Source: Oligoflexia bacterium (GTDB lineage: Bacteria > Bdellovibrionota > Bdellovibrionia > JABDDW01). From it: a stretch of 64,000 nt of DNA. The notes under the pieces were generated by a model, which did not search any database, had not been told where the DNA came from, and was given only the letters and a program-made list of their open reading frames with translations. Location: positions 1-64,000 of the forward strand of contig JADLCR010000009.1 of assembly GCA_020847095.1 (NCBI GenBank), read 5' to 3'. Positions within the stretch are counted from its first letter, which is position 1. The number at the start of each line of letters is the position of its first letter. Positions 54,102 to 62,393 of this stretch are shown here, piece after piece. The translations under genes were made by a program, and so were the position numbers.

Positions 54102-55423
54102 TATTTTCATTTTTCATGACGTTTGCGCTTTTGTTGCCATTTACGGCCCAAGAGTGGACCTTTATTGACGACACCGGATTTTATCGAGAATTGAAGTCAA
54201 ATCTTGATGCTCACGGCCCCGCGCTCGGACCAATTAAAAACTTTTTCTCAATTTACGAAGCCGACAAAGGTTGGGGACTGTTTCGTCCAGGATGGTGGAT
54301 CTACAGTTCTACCATTTATTCTTTATCAGCCTATCAAGCTCACTTAGTGAGAAATACCTTTTACTCACTAGCCTTGACTTTCTTTCTTATGCTCGCTTTC
54401 AAACTCGAAGATGATAGAAAACGAAAAACCATTTTATTAGGAGTAACGGCTCTTTGTTATTTTGCGAGCCGGGCACTTTTCGAGGGGGTTTATTTTACTT
54501 CTCTCCAAGAACTGACAGCGCTAGTGCCCTTGGCCCTTGGCTTTTTTGTCTACTTCACTTCGTCAAGTGCTACGGCACAATTCATTGGCTGGATTTTGGT
54601 TTTTTCAGCGGCGTTTTTTAAGGCCCCATTTGTTTGGAGTGCCATTTTGCTTTCGTTGCTTTGGCTATTCAAAAGCCCGCGACGCATGCTCGGTTTATTT
54701 GGCCTACTTTGCGGCTGCGCCCTCATATTTGTCATTTCCGACTGGGTAAAGTCGGGAGCCTATACGGCAAGATACAACCCTTTGAATTTGGCAAAGATTA
54801 TTCAATCAACAAAAGAACTTAGCCGCCCCATTTTTTACGGATTTATGACCCTTCTGTTTGCCACATTGGCATTGAGGCCCAAACCTAAAATTCAAAATCC
54901 AAAGTTATTTGAAACGGGGCTTGTACTGATTCTTGCTGGGGGATTGTATTTTGCCAATATCGCGCCTTGGGGAGCTGTAGGATATTATTTCGGACCATGC
55001 TCGGTTTTGATGCTTGTCGGTTTCGGCTTTGTACTTTGCTCACTAGAATCCCGCAAAGTCACTAGGGCGGGAGTGGCATTTCTAGCTTTGAGTTTTTTAT
55101 TTGCTTCTGCCAGCGTATTCAAAGGGCTATCACAAAACTTAAAGCGAGATCGCTCCGTGCGAGCTCTTCGAGATTGGACGTCAGCTCATCCTGGGGCTAT
55201 CATTTCGATGAATGCCGAAGAAGCTTCGGTTCGACTTGCACAAATAGTCATACTAAGAAATCCCAGCTGGGAGGGTAAAGTGACCTTCACGCCTTACAAT
55301 GAAAAACCCCAGGCAGACGCACAGTACTCGATACAATGGAGAGAAAATCCTGTGAATTTCGATTATTGTGATGGAACCGTATTGCATGCAGAGCTTGCCG
55401 AAGTGTGTGCTCTTAAACGTTAA
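54086..55423 (+). CDS. Integral membrane protein, possibly glycosyltransferase-like
   Basis: A 445-residue protein with about ten hydrophobic helices starting MSKLIIFSFF. The first periplasmic-side loop has FIDDTGFYREL and RPGWWIYSS, similar in style to GT-C glycosyltransferases that use lipid-linked sugars, but no diagnostic motif is certain. The C-terminal ~80 residues are soluble. Linked by overlap to the methyltransferase; a shared role in envelope polymer methylation is speculation. Confidence 0.45.
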   Translation: MSKLIIFSFFMTFALLLPFTAQEWTFIDDTGFYRELKSNLDAHGPALGPIKNFFSIYEADKGWGLFRPGWWIYSSTIYSLSAYQAHLVRNTFYSLALTFFLMLAFKLEDDRKRKTILLGVTALCYFASRALFEGVYFTSLQELTALVPLALGFFVYFTSSSATAQFIGWILVFSAAFFKAPFVWSAILLSLLWLFKSPRRMLGLFGLLCGCALIFVISDWVKSGAYTARYNPLNLAKIIQSTKELSRPIFYGFMTLLFATLALRPKPKIQNPKLFETGLVLILAGGLYFANIAPWGAVGYYFGPCSVLMLVGFGFVLCSLESRKVTRAGVAFLALSFLFASASVFKGLSQNLKRDRSVRALRDWTSAHPGAIISMNAEEASVRLAQIVILRNPSWEGKVTFTPYNEKPQADAQYSIQWRENPVNFDYCDGTVLHAELAEVCALKR

Positions 55424-57201
55424 CCCCAACCTTCACTTTGAAGATCGCGCATTCTCTTAACATCATCTTCCATTAACTGGCGCAGGTCTTCTCTCGATTG
55501 TCTCGCGATTGCAAGAAGGGTTTTATCATCACCTGCGTGACGAGCTGATCGCCTAAGCATTTCTTCATCGTGGGTTCGAAACTGCCTGACCACCTTTCGC
55601 GCTTCGTAAGCCCCAAATCCAAGTGATTTCAAAACATCTTCTGCCATTTCTAATGACGATCCCAAAGTATCTCGATAGACAGGTACACTTTCATTTATCC
55701 AAGCGTAGGCATCCGGTCTTGTTTCAACGCGCACAAAAAGTTTGAGGTGCGGAAATCTCTCTCGCACAAGCTCTGCGACCAATCGCGAAGTCGAAGGTCC
55801 CTTAATGGCTATGACCAAGATTTTTGCTGTTGCCGCTCCTGCAGCTTCAAGAAGATCAAGACGTGTAACGTCACCATAAAATGATTTCCAGCCGAACTTC
55901 TTCATAAACTCTATGTGGCCCGGATCGTAATCTAAAACCGTCGTGCCAATATTAAGAGTGTGGAGAATGCGGCCCAGAACCTGACCGAATCGGCCAAACC
56001 CGGCAATGATGACTGGATTGTTTTCCGAGTGTGGCGCTTCAACGTTATAAGTATGAACTTTTCGCGACCAAATCTTATAAAACGTCTGCTCATATATTTT
56101 CAGCAGTACCGGAGTGGTCGCCATGGAAAGGGCCACAATTAATACGTAGAAGTTTTTATCTTCTGATGTGATGAGCCCCACCGATTGGGCAAGAGAATAA
56201 AGAACAAATGCAAACTCTCCGCCCTGGGACAAAATGATGGCAAAAAGCAGATTTTCACTAAGGTCGAATCTGAAAATTTTGGCGATCAACATCAGGGAAA
56301 TGATCTTTGCCGCCAACAGAGCAAAAAGAGTCAACACCACAGAACCGGGTGCTATTTTGACGACAGACAGATCAATCGACATCCCAATGGCTATAAAAAA
56401 GAGTCCCAGGAGCAGTCCCTTAAATGGCTCGATGTCGATTTCAAGTTCGTGACGATATTCAGAATCGGCCAACAACACTCCGGCAAGAAAACTACCTAGC
56501 GCCATGGACACTCCGACCGACTGCATGAGGGCTGCAATTCCTAAAACTAATAACAAGCTAAACGCCGTGAATACCTCTCGCAGATTGGTTTGGGCCACCA
56601 GTCTAAAAACCGGTCTAAGCAAAAATCGCCCTAGAAAGGCTACTAACAGAACGGCTCCGATGGCTCGAAAAGGAATGATGCCCTCAGTTGACCCACCGGC
56701 TCCGGCCAGCCAAGGCAAAAAAGCCATTAACGGAATGACTGCTAGGTCTTGAAAAAGCAAAACAGAAAATGCGGACTTGCCCATTGCCGTATTAAGACGA
56801 TTGCGCTCTCTCAATATTGATAGCGAAACAGCGGTCGAAGAAAGCGCAAACCCAAGTGCAATGACAATTGATTTTTTCACATCATAGGACATGGCCAACA
56901 AAATTACCGTTACAAGCCCCGCGGTTACCACGACCTGCGCGCCACCCATTCCAATGAGCGGGCGTCGTAGATTCCAAAGCTTTCTGGGATTGAGTTCAAG
57001 GCCAATGAGAAACAGCAGCAGGACGACCCCAATTTCGCTAAAATGCAAAACCTCCTCGGCGCCAGATATAAAACCAAAACCATATGGTCCTATGAGGATT
57101 CCACCGATGAGATAACCTAAGACGCTTCCAAGCCCCAAAAATTGAAAAAGCGGGACCATGACAACGGCCGCGGTGAGATAAATCAAAGAATGTTGAAGCA
57201 T
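55420..57201 (-). CDS. Kef-type K+/H+ exchanger with TrkA-N domain
   Basis: A 593-residue inner-membrane exchanger. The first 380 residues hold about twelve helices (CPA2 Na+/H+ exchanger type; GLGSVLGYLIGGILIGPYGF, LLLFLIGLELNP). A Rossmann RCK/TrkA-N domain follows (IIAGFGRFGQVLGRIL near 395, GDVTRLDLLEAAGA). It exports potassium in exchange for protons, protecting from electrophiles. The gene downstream-coupled KefF-like partner lies 19 bp upstream in the operon. Confidence 0.9.
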   Translation of the reverse strand: MLQHSLIYLTAAVVMVPLFQFLGLGSVLGYLIGGILIGPYGFGFISGAEEVLHFSEIGVVLLLFLIGLELNPRKLWNLRRPLIGMGGAQVVVTAGLVTVILLAMSYDVKKSIVIALGFALSSTAVSLSILRERNRLNTAMGKSAFSVLLFQDLAVIPLMAFLPWLAGAGGSTEGIIPFRAIGAVLLVAFLGRFLLRPVFRLVAQTNLREVFTAFSLLLVLGIAALMQSVGVSMALGSFLAGVLLADSEYRHELEIDIEPFKGLLLGLFFIAIGMSIDLSVVKIAPGSVVLTLFALLAAKIISLMLIAKIFRFDLSENLLFAIILSQGGEFAFVLYSLAQSVGLITSEDKNFYVLIVALSMATTPVLLKIYEQTFYKIWSRKVHTYNVEAPHSENNPVIIAGFGRFGQVLGRILHTLNIGTTVLDYDPGHIEFMKKFGWKSFYGDVTRLDLLEAAGAATAKILVIAIKGPSTSRLVAELVRERFPHLKLFVRVETRPDAYAWINESVPVYRDTLGSSLEMAEDVLKSLGFGAYEARKVVRQFRTHDEEMLRRSARHAGDDKTLLAIARQSREDLRQLMEDDVKRMRDLQSEGWG

Positions 57202-57220
57202 TTAAGCACCTATTTCGAAT

Positions 57221-57778
57221 TTAAATTGAGCTAAACTTTTCTACTTTACCGTTTATGGCGTCTTGTAGGTAATGCCGCGCTCCCTCGGCGGCGTCCTGAA
57301 TACTGAGATCCGAAAGTTGACGAACCCCTTGAATCAAAAATGGCTTTAAATAGTGCATCTGGCATAGCTCGGCCGTCTGCTCAAAGGGCCTCAGCAATTC
57401 CGATATCGTAAATCGATTATATCCGCTTCTTTGATACGCAGTCTCGGGTCCACCGGTACTAATGATTTGCATCCAAAATTTGCCCTTAAGCGCCTCTCCT
57501 CCTTCGCCATAGGCAAATCCTCTCTCTAAGACCTCGTCAATCCAGAGTTTCATAAGTGGCGGGCAACTGTACCAATACATCGGGTGCTGAAAAACAATGA
57601 GATCATGCGCAAGCAGAAGGTTTTTTTCGAAATCCACATCGATGTGAAAATGTGGATAAGTTTCATAAAGATCTCGAACGGTGACCTCAGGTAAAAGCTT
57701 GATTTCCTCGAGAACTCTCCGATTGGTTCGAGATTTACGCGGTACCGGATGAACGAAATAAAAGAGAGTCTTTTTCAT
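57221..57778 (-). CDS. KefF/KefG-like NAD(P)H oxidoreductase
   Basis: A 185-residue flavodoxin-fold quinone reductase. FVHPVPRKSRTNRRVLEEI, DLIVFQHPMYWYSCPPLMKLWIDEVLERGFAYG and ISTGGPETAYQRSGYN fit the NQO1/KefF family. Its position directly before the Kef gene makes it the ancillary activator of that channel. First gene of the operon, and divergent from ccoNO with 239 bp between starts. Confidence 0.85.
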   Translation of the reverse strand: MKKTLFYFVHPVPRKSRTNRRVLEEIKLLPEVTVRDLYETYPHFHIDVDFEKNLLLAHDLIVFQHPMYWYSCPPLMKLWIDEVLERGFAYGEGGEALKGKFWMQIISTGGPETAYQRSGYNRFTISELLRPFEQTAELCQMHYLKPFLIQGVRQLSDLSIQDAAEGARHYLQDAINGKVEKFSSI

Positions 57779-57876
57779 TTTATTAGATTTGAGCCTAGAC
57801 CTTGGAATAGTTCAAGCGCACATTACATTTCCAGGACCTTTTTGGGACAGTTTTGCGGCGCACGCGCCCAATGAGT

Positions 57877-57918
57877 CAATTTGCCCCTTGGATATCGAGA
57901 CAATTTGCCTCGGACATC
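57877..57918. promoter_or_regulatory. Imperfect direct repeat upstream of ccoNO
   Basis: CAATTTGCCCCTTGGATATC at 57877 and CAATTTGCCTCGGACATC at 57901, with period 24 bp. Two related half sites on the same face of the helix (about two turns) could bind a regulator. Confidence 0.35.
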
Positions 57919-57936
57919 CAATTTCATAGACTTAAA

Positions 57937-57953
57937 AATTCAAAATTTGAATT
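57937..57953. promoter_or_regulatory. Candidate operator upstream of ccoNO
   Basis: Palindrome AATTCAAA-A-TTTGAATT at 57937-57953 with 8-bp arms, 65 bp before the ccoNO start. It is not an FNR box (TTGAT-N4-ATCAA). It may serve either cco or the divergent kef genes. Confidence 0.4.
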
Positions 57954-58017
57954 GAGTTCTGGCCCCTCAACTGCAATTCAGTTTTAATTAGCACAATCCC
58001 ACTACATTGGAGGAAAA

Positions 58018-60201
58018 GTGAACACGAACAACTACGACACCGTCAGGTACGATGATGCCATTGTACGAGCATTTTCTTGGGCCACTGCGATTTGGGGAAT
58101 AGTTGGGGGGCTCGTTGGAGTTATTGTCGCCTCACAACTCATCTTCCCGGCTTTAAATTTTGATCTTCCGTTTTTAACCTTTGGAAGATTACGCCCCCTA
58201 CATACAAATGCCATGATTTTCGCTTTTGCGGGGAATGCCATTTTTGCCGGCGTCTACTACTCCCTTCAGCGACTATCAAAAGCCCGACTCTTTTCAGACA
58301 AACTGAGTTGGCTCCACTTTTGGGGTTGGCAATTAATTATTGTAGCGGCCGCTCTCACCATCCCTCTAGGCTACACCGTTTCAAAGGAGTACGCCGAGCT
58401 CGAGGGGCCGATTGACATCGCAATCACTTTGATCTGGGTCGTATTTGCAATTAACTTTTTTGGAACTTTATTTAAACGCAGAGAAAAGCATATTTATGTT
58501 GCCGTTTGGTTTTATATCGCCTCAATTCTTGCCGTTGCGGTTTTGCACATTGTAAACAGCCTCGAAATCCCAGTGAGCTTGCTTAAAAGCTATCCCGTTT
58601 TTGCAGGAGTGCAAGACGCGCTGGTGCAGTGGTGGTACGGACATAACGCCGTTGCATTTTTCTTAACAACTCCATTTCTTGGTTTGATGTACTACTTTCT
58701 TCCCAAGGCCGCTGAAAAACCGGTTTATTCTTATCGGCTTTCGGTCGTTCACTTTTGGTCTTTAGTTTTCATTTACATCTGGGCTGGTCCTCACCATTTG
58801 CATTACACCGCTCTTCCCGATTGGGCACAAAGTTTGGGAATGGTGTTTTCAGTCATGCTTTGGATGCCTTCGTGGGGAGGCATGCTCAATGGCCTGCTGA
58901 CATTGAGAGGCGCTTGGGACAAAGTGCGCCAAGAGCCGGTCTTAAAGTTTCTCGTCGCCTCGGTTACTTTTTATGGAATGGCCACATTTGAAGGCCCGCT
59001 CATGTCGATCAAATCTGTAAACGCCCTTTCACACTACACGGATTGGACTATTGGTCATGTGCACTCGGGAGCTCTGGGGTGGAACGGCTTTCTTACTTTT
59101 GGCATGTTGTATTGGATGATGCCACGGCTTTATCGCACCAAACTTTTCAGTCAGTCTTGGGCCAATTTGCATTTTTGGCTGGGGACGTCAGGTATCGTGC
59201 TCTACGTACTTTCCATGTGGGGCTCGGGAGTCACTCAGGGACTTATGCTCAAAGCACTAACACCCGAGGGCAAACTTGCTTATCCAGAATTTATGGAAAC
59301 AGTTATCGCCATCCAACCGTTTTATTACCTAAGACTTCTTGGAGGCTTGCTCTATTTTTCGGGATTAGTTCTGGGATTACTCAATCTCTATAAAACTTCG
59401 AAAATGGCTGATGCTCGAGCCATGGATGAAGAGGTTCGCGTTCCAGCACGATATGAACCAGCCACTCCGGAAGAGGAAATCGAGTACATTTCCAATGCGA
59501 CAACGTTAGGCCAATTAGGAAAGCGCTTTCATCGATTTCTTGAAGGAAAGCCGCTGATCTTTACTGGGCTCACTATGGTCGCCGTACTTATTGGGGGCAT
59601 CGTTGAGATTGTGCCTTCTTTACTCATTGAATCTACCGTTCCAACAATTGTTGGAGTAAAGCCATACACACCTCTCGAAATTCATGGACGCGATCTTTAC
59701 ATACGAGAAGGTTGTTACAACTGTCATTCTCAAATGGTACGTCCATTTAAAGATGAACTTCTCCGCTATGGCGAATACTCCAGACCCGGAGAATTTGTTT
59801 ACGATCATCCGTTTCAATGGGGTTCTCGCCGCATCGGCCCAGATCTTCATCGAGTCGGAGGAAAGTATCCCGACCTCTGGCATTACCGACACATGCAAAA
59901 GCCGCAAACAATGGCTTCAACTTCGATTATGCCGGCGTATCCTTGGCTCATTTCGAACAAGGTGGATACCAAAATCATTCCTGCCAAAATTAACGCTCTG
60001 AAAAAGATTGGCGTCCCCTACAACGATGAAGACGTCAAAACTGCCGAAACCCAATATCAGGCTCAGGCGAGTCAAGTCGCCCAGCGGCTCAAAGATCAGG
60101 GACAAATTGAAGACGTTGCGGATAAAGAAATCGTTGCCATGATTGCCTATTTGCAACGACTTGGAATGGACTTCAAAGATTCCAAAGAAGCGAAGAGGTA
60201 A
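58018..60201 (+). CDS. ccoNO: Fused cbb3 oxidase subunits I and II (CcoNO)
   Basis: A 727-residue protein, GTG start after GGAGGAAAA. Residues 1-490 are CcoN with twelve helices: [12 protein letters not shown] (haem ligand His), [22 protein letters not shown] and [16 protein letters not shown] (copper ligands), and [16 protein letters not shown] (two His). A membrane anchor (~515-540) leads to CcoO with one haem-c site CYNCH at 566-570 and [21 protein letters not shown] high-affinity proton-pumping terminal oxidase. The two subunits are separate genes in most proteobacteria, so this is a natural fusion. Confidence 0.93.
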   Translation: MNTNNYDTVRYDDAIVRAFSWATAIWGIVGGLVGVIVASQLIFPALNFDLPFLTFGRLRPLHTNAMIFAFAGNAIFAGVYYSLQRLSKARLFSDKLSWLHFWGWQLIIVAAALTIPLGYTVSKEYAELEGPIDIAITLIWVVFAINFFGTLFKRREKHIYVAVWFYIASILAVAVLHIVNSLEIPVSLLKSYPVFAGVQDALVQWWYGHNAVAFFLTTPFLGLMYYFLPKAAEKPVYSYRLSVVHFWSLVFIYIWAGPHHLHYTALPDWAQSLGMVFSVMLWMPSWGGMLNGLLTLRGAWDKVRQEPVLKFLVASVTFYGMATFEGPLMSIKSVNALSHYTDWTIGHVHSGALGWNGFLTFGMLYWMMPRLYRTKLFSQSWANLHFWLGTSGIVLYVLSMWGSGVTQGLMLKALTPEGKLAYPEFMETVIAIQPFYYLRLLGGLLYFSGLVLGLLNLYKTSKMADARAMDEEVRVPARYEPATPEEEIEYISNATTLGQLGKRFHRFLEGKPLIFTGLTMVAVLIGGIVEIVPSLLIESTVPTIVGVKPYTPLEIHGRDLYIREGCYNCHSQMVRPFKDELLRYGEYSRPGEFVYDHPFQWGSRRIGPDLHRVGGKYPDLWHYRHMQKPQTMASTSIMPAYPWLISNKVDTKIIPAKINALKKIGVPYNDEDVKTAETQYQAQASQVAQRLKDQGQIEDVADKEIVAMIAYLQRLGMDFKDSKEAKR

Positions 60202-60204
60202 CCA

Positions 60205-60387
60205 ATGATTGCAGAGTTTGTTCGAAACAACGACTTGACTATCTTTCCGCAGATCTCGTTGGTCATTTTTCTTATTACTTATGCGATTGCGATTTACTTC
60301 GTTATGAGCCCTCGAAGAAAAAAAACCTACGAGGTCATTTCAAAACTACCACTGGCCGGTCATGGCGACGACAAGGAGAACTCATGA
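60205..60387 (+). CDS. ccoQ: CcoQ/FixQ subunit
   Basis: A 60-residue protein with one helix (about 13-35) and the tail SPRRKKTYEVIS. Position between ccoNO and ccoP and layout fit CcoQ, a stability subunit. Overlaps ccoP by 4 nt. Confidence 0.8.
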   Translation: MIAEFVRNNDLTIFPQISLVIFLITYAIAIYFVMSPRRKKTYEVISKLPLAGHGDDKENS

Positions 60388-60941
60388 GTAACAAATTTGA
60401 CGGTGAACATTCGTATGATGGTATCGATGAGTCAGATAACAAGCTGCCGTCTTGGTGGCTCAACATCTTTTACGTAACAATCATTTTTTCAATTGGTTAC
60501 ATGGGTTACTACCATTGGGGCGGCCCCGGCGTCGGCCTTGCTGAGAATTTCGAAATGCAACTCGCTCAAGAAAAGCTCACGGCTTCAGCACAACCTCCGC
60601 CTCAAACTGGGCATTCGGCGGAAGAATTTAAAGCCATACTATCTGATGAGGCCATCAAGAAAAAAGGGCAAGCTTTGTACACGACTAAATGCGCCGCCTG
60701 TCACGGCCCCGATGGCGGCGGAACTATCGGACCTAATCTTACCGATAAGTTTTGGATTCACGGTGGTAAGATCGAGCAAATCGCTAACACCATTACTAAC
60801 GGCGTTCCCGCAAAGGGAATGGTTTCTTGGGCTCCCCTCATGACCAAAGAAGAAATTCAGCAGGTCACGGTCTACGTTTACTCGTTAAAAGGCACGAAAC
60901 CAGCTGTCGGCAAAGCTCCTGAGGGAAATGCAGAGGAGTAA
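60384..60941 (+). CDS. ccoP: cbb3 oxidase subunit III (CcoP), mono-haem
   Basis: A 185-residue protein with an N-terminal helix (LNIFYVTIIFSIGYMGYYHWGGPG) after DNKLPSWWLN, the usual CcoP start. Only one haem motif, CAACH at 103-107, with axial Met probably in KGMVSWAPLM. Usual CcoP has two haems and ~300 residues. One haem domain is therefore missing, and the sequence has no sign of a frameshift. It should still pass electrons to CcoO. Confidence 0.9.
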   Translation: MSNKFDGEHSYDGIDESDNKLPSWWLNIFYVTIIFSIGYMGYYHWGGPGVGLAENFEMQLAQEKLTASAQPPPQTGHSAEEFKAILSDEAIKKKGQALYTTKCAACHGPDGGGTIGPNLTDKFWIHGGKIEQIANTITNGVPAKGMVSWAPLMTKEEIQQVTVYVYSLKGTKPAVGKAPEGNAEE

Positions 60942-62258
60942 ATGAAAGAGAATTTAGGGCTAAGGCAATGGGTCTATGCTGAAATATTCAGTGGCCCTTG
61001 GAGAGCGCGTCGTCGAATCGTGGCGACCGCTCTTATCGCATTTTACCTTCTTGCCCCGTGGATAAGAGTAAATGGCCAGCCGTTCATCCAATTTGACCTA
61101 AGTCACCAACGATTCTTCTTATTAGGAAACGTTTTCTTTTTTAATGAATTAGGATTGGTCGTTCCGCTGATTCTCGCCACTGTTTTTTTGATACTTGCGA
61201 TTACAAGCGCTTTGGGAAGAATTTGGTGCGGGTGGGCTTGCCCTCAATCTGTATTTCTTGAGTTTGTCTATAGACCCTTGGAAAAACTTTTTGAAGGGCG
61301 TGCCACCGAGCGCAAGCACAAAGATCAAACCGCTCAAGAAATTCGCTTCGAAAAGTATTTTAAATACGCGTCGTATTTGGCCATTAGTTTGCTTATCGGA
61401 AATACATTTATTTCTTATTTTTCCGGCACAACCCGCTTATTTGAAATGATTTCGAGCCCACCAGCACAAAACATGGGCTTCTTTATTACGATGACCGTTG
61501 TTACCGCAGGCTTCATGTTTAACTTCTCATACTTTAGAGAGCAGATGTGTACCTTCGTATGCCCCTATGGACGGCTCCAAAGTGTTTTGCTCGACAAAGA
61601 CTCTCTCATTGTGGGCTACGACACTCAACGTGGCGAACCCCGCGGAAAAAGTGGTCCAGGTGACTGCGTTGATTGCAAGAGGTGCCTCATCGTTTGCCCT
61701 ACAGGGATTGATATCCGTGAAGGCGTGCAGCTTGAATGCATTCACTGCACGGCCTGTGTCGATGCCTGCAACGACGTCATGTCAAAGATGAAGCGACGAC
61801 CGGATTTGATCAAATATACAACTCAAAACGAATTGAATAAAATCAAGCGGGGGTCTTGGACTCGACCGGCCATTTATATTGGCGCCGCCATCACTTTAAT
61901 ATTTTTAACGGGCTACAAAATGAGCCATCGGCGCCCGTTAGATATCATGATTCATCGATCCTACGCATCAACAATGAAAGTTGTTGATCATCGAATCGAA
62001 AATATACTTCATCTGACTCTTCGAAATAAAAGCGCCTCCTCGCAGCACATTCAAATTTCCAGCCCTGACCTTGATGTTGAAGTCAAATGCCCGCAATGTG
62101 GCTCTGAGCTTAAAGCTTTTCAAAAGGCCGAGTTTGACATCATTGTGTTAGCCCCAAAAGAATCATTTCGCGGGGGCCTTGCGGAGAGAACCCTAGACTT
62201 TGAAACCGAACAACATCAAGAATCAATAAAAGTCACTTTATTTGGAATGGAGAAATAG
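60942..62258 (+). CDS. ccoG: cbb3 accessory protein CcoG (FixG)
   Basis: A 438-residue membrane ferredoxin-type protein starting directly after the ccoP stop. CGWACPQSVFLEFVYRPLE, MCTFVCPYGRLQSVL, then two 4Fe-4S motifs CVDCKRCLIVCP and CIHCTACVDAC, then a C-terminal immunoglobulin-like domain with CPQCGSEL. It reduces copper for oxidase assembly. Full length and order. Confidence 0.93.
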   Translation: MKENLGLRQWVYAEIFSGPWRARRRIVATALIAFYLLAPWIRVNGQPFIQFDLSHQRFFLLGNVFFFNELGLVVPLILATVFLILAITSALGRIWCGWACPQSVFLEFVYRPLEKLFEGRATERKHKDQTAQEIRFEKYFKYASYLAISLLIGNTFISYFSGTTRLFEMISSPPAQNMGFFITMTVVTAGFMFNFSYFREQMCTFVCPYGRLQSVLLDKDSLIVGYDTQRGEPRGKSGPGDCVDCKRCLIVCPTGIDIREGVQLECIHCTACVDACNDVMSKMKRRPDLIKYTTQNELNKIKRGSWTRPAIYIGAAITLIFLTGYKMSHRRPLDIMIHRSYASTMKVVDHRIENILHLTLRNKSASSQHIQISSPDLDVEVKCPQCGSELKAFQKAEFDIIVLAPKESFRGGLAERTLDFETEQHQESIKVTLFGMEK

Positions 62259-62393
62259 ATGAATCGCTGGGCCATTGGAATTATTTCTGCTCTGGTATTG
62301 AGCTCAACGTTGGCACTCGCCATGGTGTGGATTGCGGTAAAAAATCCCCCTGAACTTCTTAAGAGGACCGATGATTGGAATATCAAGAAGTAA
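62259..62393 (+). CDS. Small CcoH/FixH-like membrane protein
   Basis: A 44-residue protein that starts one base after the ccoG stop, at ATG 62259. One helix (IGIISALVLSSTLALAMVWIAV) and a charged tail ending LLKRTDDWNIKK. CcoH normally lies between ccoG and ccoI and is longer (~150-160 residues), so this may be a reduced CcoH. Homology is not shown, only position and topology. The end overlaps the ccoI start. Confidence 0.6.
   Translation: MNRWAIGIISALVLSSTLALAMVWIAVKNPPELLKRTDDWNIKK

Noticed and set aside
57952-57970. TTGAG-N9-CTCAA dyad as an FNR or CRP site
   Set aside because: Spacing and arms do not match the FNR (TTGAT-N4-ATCAA) or CRP pattern.
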